The translations under genes were made by a program, and so were the position numbers. DNA of 64,000 bases from Cenococcum geophilum 1.58 (taxonomy: Eukaryota; Ascomycota; Dothideomycetes; Gloniales; Gloniaceae): positions 751,248-815,247 of the forward strand of contig KV748243.1 of assembly GCA_001692895.1 (NCBI GenBank), written 5' to 3'. The number at the start of each line of letters is the position of its first letter. Positions within the stretch are counted from its first letter, which is position 1. Shown piece by piece: positions 59,485 to 64,000 of this stretch. Below the pieces are notes generated by a model. The model made no database searches. It was given only the letters and a program-made list of their open reading frames with translations, and was not told where the DNA came from.

Positions 59485-60750
59485 TATATACCTCTACTAA
59501 GTATATCTCTTATATAGCTACCTTATTTTTTTTTACCCTTTCTTTCTTATATCCTCCCTACCTAGGGAGGCACTAAAATGGGAGCTAGTAGAGGACCATT
59601 ACTAGAACTAGACAACTGTCGCTAAAACTAGACAACTGTTGCCAGAACTAGACAACCGTCGCCAGAACTAGACAACTGTTGTTAAAACTAGACAACCGTT
59701 ACTAAAACTAAACGACCGTCGCTAGAACTAAACAACTGTCCCTAAACTAATAACCGCTGCTAGAATAAGACGGCCGTCCCTAAAACTAACGACTGTCGCT
59801 AAATAGATGGCCGTCGCTAAAATAGATAGCTATCGCTAGAATAGATAACTCTTGCTAGAATAGACGGCCGTTGCTAGAATAAATAACTATTACTAAAACT
59901 AGATAATTATTACTAGAACTAAACAACTATTACTAAAACTAAACAACTATTATTAGAACTAAATAACCGTTACTAAAACTAGATAATAACCGTTTAAATA
60001 ACTAGCTAGTAAATACTATAAAGAATTTAATTAATTAATTAAATAAATAAACCAGAGCTTTAATATCGGCCCATTACTAAATTTAATTAAGGCCTCTTAG
60101 GAAGATACCCTAGATAACTACCATTTAAATATAATTAGAGCCTTTAATTAGGCTAATCCCTCCCCTAAATTAAACTAGATACTAATATATAGGTAGGTAA
60201 ATAGGTAGGCACTATACCTAGTTAGGAAATTAGTATATAGCTAGTAAATTATTAGGAATACCGCTAATTAATAATTTAGAGCCTTTATAATAGGCTTCCC
60301 CTTTATCTCCTTAATTAATCGCTTAACGCCTAAGCAATTATCCCCCTAGAATAACGTAGAGCTCCTATAACAGAAATAGGTAGTAGGTAAAAAGGATAGC
60401 TAGTAAATGGCTATAGAGAATAATTTAAATTAATTAGAGCTTTTAATCGGGCCAACCTCTCCCCTAAATTAAATTAGATACTAATATAGGTAGGTAAGTA
60501 AATAAGTAGGTAGGCAGGCAGGTAGGTAGGTAGATAAGTAGATAGGTAAGTAGGTAGGCAGGTACTAGGCCTAGTTAGGAAATTAGTATATAGCTAGTAA
60601 ACCGTTAGGAACGCCGCTAATTAATAATTTAAAGCCTCTACAAGGCTTCCCTATTATCTCCTTAATTAATCGCTTAACGCCTAAGTAATTATCCTCCTAA
60701 AATGGCGTAGAGCTCCTATAATAAATAGACACAGGCAATAAGTAAAAAGG
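59485..60750. repeat. Old RIP-mutated relative of the 26611-28307 element core
   Basis: Shares with 27330-27850, in order, the T-run with CCTCCCTACCTAGGGAGGCA (59555-59574), an ACTAGACAACTGTCGCTAAA minisatellite (59590-59995, expanded to about 20 units), a (GGTA)n array and CCTAGTTAGGAAATTAGTA. The tail block is duplicated (about 60040-60395 and 60396-60750). C-to-T and G-to-A changes dominate. No CAGGAAATTTTT termini were found. Confidence 0.8.
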
Positions 60751-61010
60751 ATTAATTTAGATTATATATCTTATATATAGTATAGGGTTTAAAATTAAAC
60801 TAGTTTTTATATTTATTGGCTAGCTATAAATACTAAAGTATTAATATACGTTATTTTTAAATTTTAAATTTTAATATTATTCTAATTATCCTAATAGTCC
60901 TAATAGTCCTAATTATCCTAGAGATCCTATAGGTTCTAGAGGTCCTAGAGGTCCTAATAGTCCTAGTAGTCTATATAGTCTATATAGTCCAGGTGCGCTC
61001 CTAATAGGCT

Positions 61011-61440
61011 TTTAATAGGATACTAAGTATAAGTGTCTCCTAAAGCTCCTAACAGCCCTATTAAGGGCTGTTAGAAGCTATTAGTACTATTAGGAGGTAT
61101 AAACATTTTACTAATACCTAAGAATACCCTACTACTATATTCCTCCTATTTTTTAAGGCTATAATACTATTACTTATGCCTAAATAAGAGGAGCGACAAT
61201 AATGGTAAAAAACTTAGTACTTACTCTAATTAGCTTAGGAGTTTATAGCAGTTTACTGCTAATAAACTATATAGTTTAATAACGCTAGTTTTTATCCTAC
61301 TATATATAATAATATAAGCCTCTACTACTACGGCGTTCCTACCCCTATTAAGTGCTATTACACTCCTACTATTCTTTAAGGCTATAATATTATTAACTAT
61401 ACTTAGACTAGTATACTCCTACTTAAAGTAAATAAGGAGC
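61011..61440. other. No recognised gene; small inverted and tandem repeats
   Basis: Includes CAGCCCTATTAAGGGCTG (61052-61069), a short hairpin, and the diverged fourth 80-bp unit. Nothing coding was found. Confidence 0.5.
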
Positions 61441-61949
61441 TCTTGCTGCACCCGGCCTAAAAAGACCAAAACCAACTAAAAGAACCCTGAAAAACACCTA
61501 GAGAATCCCCCTGAGATGCATGCATCGCAGGGGAGGCACACGTCGAACGACGGTGGCTCGCACTCGCGCGCGACCGCTAGAACTACGCCTAGCAATGGCC
61601 CTCTATAATAAAGATGGGCGAATACTATACTATAAAGCGAAAATACCTCTATTAAGAAGGCATCTAATAAAATATAAAGCCTATTGGATGCGTCTAGTAT
61701 CTAGAATTATGGGGGAGTAACCGTTAGCTATAACGAACTAATACAGCTAGTAGAATGGCTCCGCTAGTCTAGCGAACCTTAGGCGCCCCTCTAGTAAACC
61801 CTTAATTAAATCCTTTAACGGCTAAGCAAAATTAAAAATAAGCATAACCCCCCTTTACCGGCGAACCGCACCTAGGCCGCCATAGCTGCGCTTTTATAGT
61901 ATAGGGAACCCACCCCCCTTAAGTTAATAACTAGGTATATAATTATAAT

Positions 61950-62860
61950 ATAACTAAATATAGAATAAGTAGAGGGGCTTAGGGGATAATTAGAAATAGA
62001 AGTCCTTATAGAGATACGTAAAGAGGTCTATAACGCTGTTATAGTCTAACACCTTAAGAGCGGAGATATTAGAGTCACCCTAAAGGACCAATAGGTAAAG
62101 GAATAAGCCGTAAGGGTAGGGGATAGGCTAGGAGAACGTATTGGTATAAAAGTACTCCGCGAGGATTACCTAGTTAAAGTCCTAGCGGTTTCTATAAGCC
62201 TTAGGGTAGAAAAAGGACGCTAGGCGGACAATATAGCAATTATATAGGAGATAGTAAGATAAATGGAACGCCTTATACTAGGACTTGAAATCACCCAAAT
62301 CTAATAGCTTTAATAGGAAAATGTAAACTAAGTATATAATAAGAATAATAAGAGGATATAAGGGTTGCTAGAGACTTGCTAGGGAGACGCTAAATGAACG
62401 CATAGCTCTCTTATTATTAGTATATATACACCAGGAATACAAAAACTCCTTATCTAAAAAGGAATAATTATAAATGGCCTTATATATAATATAAGGCTCT
62501 ATAACTATAGACTATGCCTAAAATAATGCTATTGCTGTGTATAATGGGGATATACCTAATCTATATACGCAGCATAGGTGTGCTGCGGCTACTATATAGG
62601 CCCCTATAATACAAGACATTGCTTAAATTAAGACTAAACAAAATGCGTAAACTACTACTAAAGCACACATAAGGCGTAGGAGAGAAAAGACTGTATTAAA
62701 TATAGGAGACGGAAGGTAAGGGCTTAATAGCTGCGGGAATAACTATATACTAGGTTATACAAATGGAAATAATAGGCGATAAGCTAGGGGGACGTAGGCG
62801 CCTTCCTAGCGTTTCCTACCTTTAATACTAGAGGGCTAGGCTAGCTATCCCAAGCCTTAA
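61950..62860 (+). pseudogene. LINE ORF1 (gag-like, zinc knuckles)
   Basis: One frame contains GERIGIKVLREDYLVKVLAV (62131-62190), RVEKGR.ADN (about 62205-62235) and MERLILGLEITQI (about 62261-62300). A pair of knuckles lies at 62530-62610: CYCCV.WGYT.SIY is C-X2-C-X4-H-X4-C with His and last Cys now Tyr, followed by CGYYIGPYNTRHC with similar changes. This is the nucleic-acid chaperone protein of Tad-like LINEs. It differs from the ORF1 at 36930 and 49070. RIP stops interrupt it; start and stop are approximate. Confidence 0.78.
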
Positions 62861-63239
62861 CAGGCCAGAAGCGACGCCGCGCGACATTACTAGACTAATT
62901 AGGGATATAAGGGTCATAGGGGACATAAGGGAGAGGACGCCTTGTAGGAAGACCCCTATAGATAGCAATAGTAGGCTTAAGACTAGGATAATTAAGAATT
63001 AAACTTAATGCGGTAAATATAATATTTGCAGCCGACCTATAAAAGGCATATAGCCGACTAGTAAGAATAGGGGAAGAACCGGTAATAGTAATAGATTTAG
63101 ATATAGAAGCGCTAATAGGAACATAAGATATAGAAATAGAAAGCTCTATATAAAATAAGTAGTAACTAGGGTATAGATATAAGAGACAGAAGCTCCAAAT
63201 ATCCTAGAGAAAGTAGAAATAGAAGAAGTAAGAAACGAA

Positions 63240-64000
63240 GGAGAGTTAAAGGACCCTCGCTGGGGGTCCGCTACCTATCTATTATATAGTATAACTGCGG
63301 CAACACAAACTACCGCCTTATAAGGCCCCTATTAGATAGTTTAGACCTAGAGAAATACTATATCCTTACTATATAAGAACCATATTACAATACCTTTATA
63401 CAATTAATATACTGCCCCTAAGGATTCTAGCTCCTATATAAACCAAAAGCAGCCACACGTATGTGCTTTATAATTAGTAAGGCTATTAGCCTATCCTTAT
63501 GGTTATAGCAGGCAGTTAACCTAGATATTGCAGTTATAACAATCTAAACATATAGGGGACCGGTACAAATTATTAATGTGTATAACCCTAGGGTTAAAGG
63601 GGTTCTATAAATAGAGAATATTATATTAGTAATAAGCTTACCAAAAACCGAAGGTATAAAGTCTATCCTACTAGGAGATATACACCTCTACCACCCGTAA
63701 TAGGGGGGCATCTATATTGCTGCAGATTAATAGTTAGAGTGCCTACTAAGAGCTATAGATATCTGGGGCCTTAAGCTAGCTACCCCCCTAGGAGTAATTA
63801 TATAGCAATAAGGCACTGCTAGAAGTATAATTGACCTTATATTTATAGACGAAGGCCTATACTAGAGACTTAAAAGGTGTAACCCCAAAGAAGAATGGGC
63901 ACTTACCCTAGACTATATCCCTATTTAGATATAGCTAGACCTAGATACTAAAGCGTAACTAAATAGAAAAAGATACGTAATAAGGAAGCTTAAGATAGAT
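63240..64000 (+). pseudogene. LINE ORF2, AP-endonuclease domain (cut by window end)
   Basis: In a different frame from ORF1: VQIINVYNPRVKG (about 63567-63605), LLGDIHLYHP (about 63668-63697, from GDFNxHHP), TARSIIDLIFID (about 63817-63852) and DYIPI (about 63911-63925, from SDHxPI). These are endonuclease motifs in correct order. Several stops show it is dead. Confidence 0.82.

Larger units (their letters stand above)
61440..64000 (+). mobile_element. Plus-strand LINE, continues beyond the window
   Basis: ORF1 (gag-like) and the start of ORF2 (endonuclease) are in LINE order. The 5' limit is uncertain; a change to GC-richer sequence at about 61440 is the best candidate. The RT should follow after 64000. 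Confidence 0.75.

Overview
This window looks like a relic block of transposable elements from a filamentous ascomycete (Pezizomycotina) whose repeats have passed through repeat-induced point mutation (RIP). The sequence is very rich in TpA. Coding domains are recognisable but full of TAA/TAG, and the changes are the RIP type (CpA to TpA on either strand): Cys to Tyr, His to Tyr, Asp to Asn, Glu to Lys, Gln or Trp to stop. I found no intact host gene, tRNA or rRNA. Almost every recognisable domain is Ty3/gypsy, Ty1/copia, Tad-like LINE or Tc1/mariner-Fot1-pogo. The one exception is a dead RecQ-like helicase of the telomere-linked type.

Layout. (1) 1-954: unassigned sequence and a 770-bp loopless palindrome (137-906). 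(2) 955-34558: one large gypsy locus bounded by the same 5-bp target duplication (CCCTA at 950-954 and 34559-34563). It holds three LTRs (955-1333, 12940-13309, 34179-34558), one full internal region and one 5'-truncated internal region. Nested inside are a copia element (3743-10127, TSD AGAAC); a LINE on the minus strand (13785-18476, 14-bp TSD); a solo LTR (18789-18981, TSD GGATA); a chromodomain gypsy element (19065-28800, TSD ATAAG) that itself carries a young minisatellite-packed DNA element (26611-28307); and a Fot1/pogo-type transposon (30651-34020, TSD TA) that itself carries a 5'-truncated LINE (30741-32431, 14-bp TSD). (3) 34564-34925: the C-terminus of a Tc1-like transposase, probably the sequence the gypsy locus landed in.

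(4) 35580-41510: a RecQ-like helicase pseudogene (36191 to about 41340), split by a LINE-derived element that carries only ORF1 (36600-38825) and flanked by inverted copies of a short AT/GCGCGC motif. (5) 41831-57265: a four-level nest. A short TIR element of Fot1/pogo type (TSD TA) is split by a minus-strand copia (42301-56959, TSD TTTAG), which is split by a minus-strand gypsy (43906-52395, TSD CTTAT), which is split by a second copy of the ORF1-only LINE derivative (48707-50834). (6) 57268-61440: no recognised gene; several minisatellites and an old RIP-mutated relative of the core of the 26611-28307 element. (7) From about 61440 to the window end: a plus-strand LINE with gag-like ORF1 and the start of ORF2 (endonuclease).

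Nothing here works as a pathway. The information lies in the order of insertions, in differing degrees of RIP, and in three unusual elements: the minisatellite-packed DNA transposon, the ORF1-only LINE derivative, and the helicase bounded by inverted repeat arrays. All family calls rest on motifs read by eye from translations. No database search was run.
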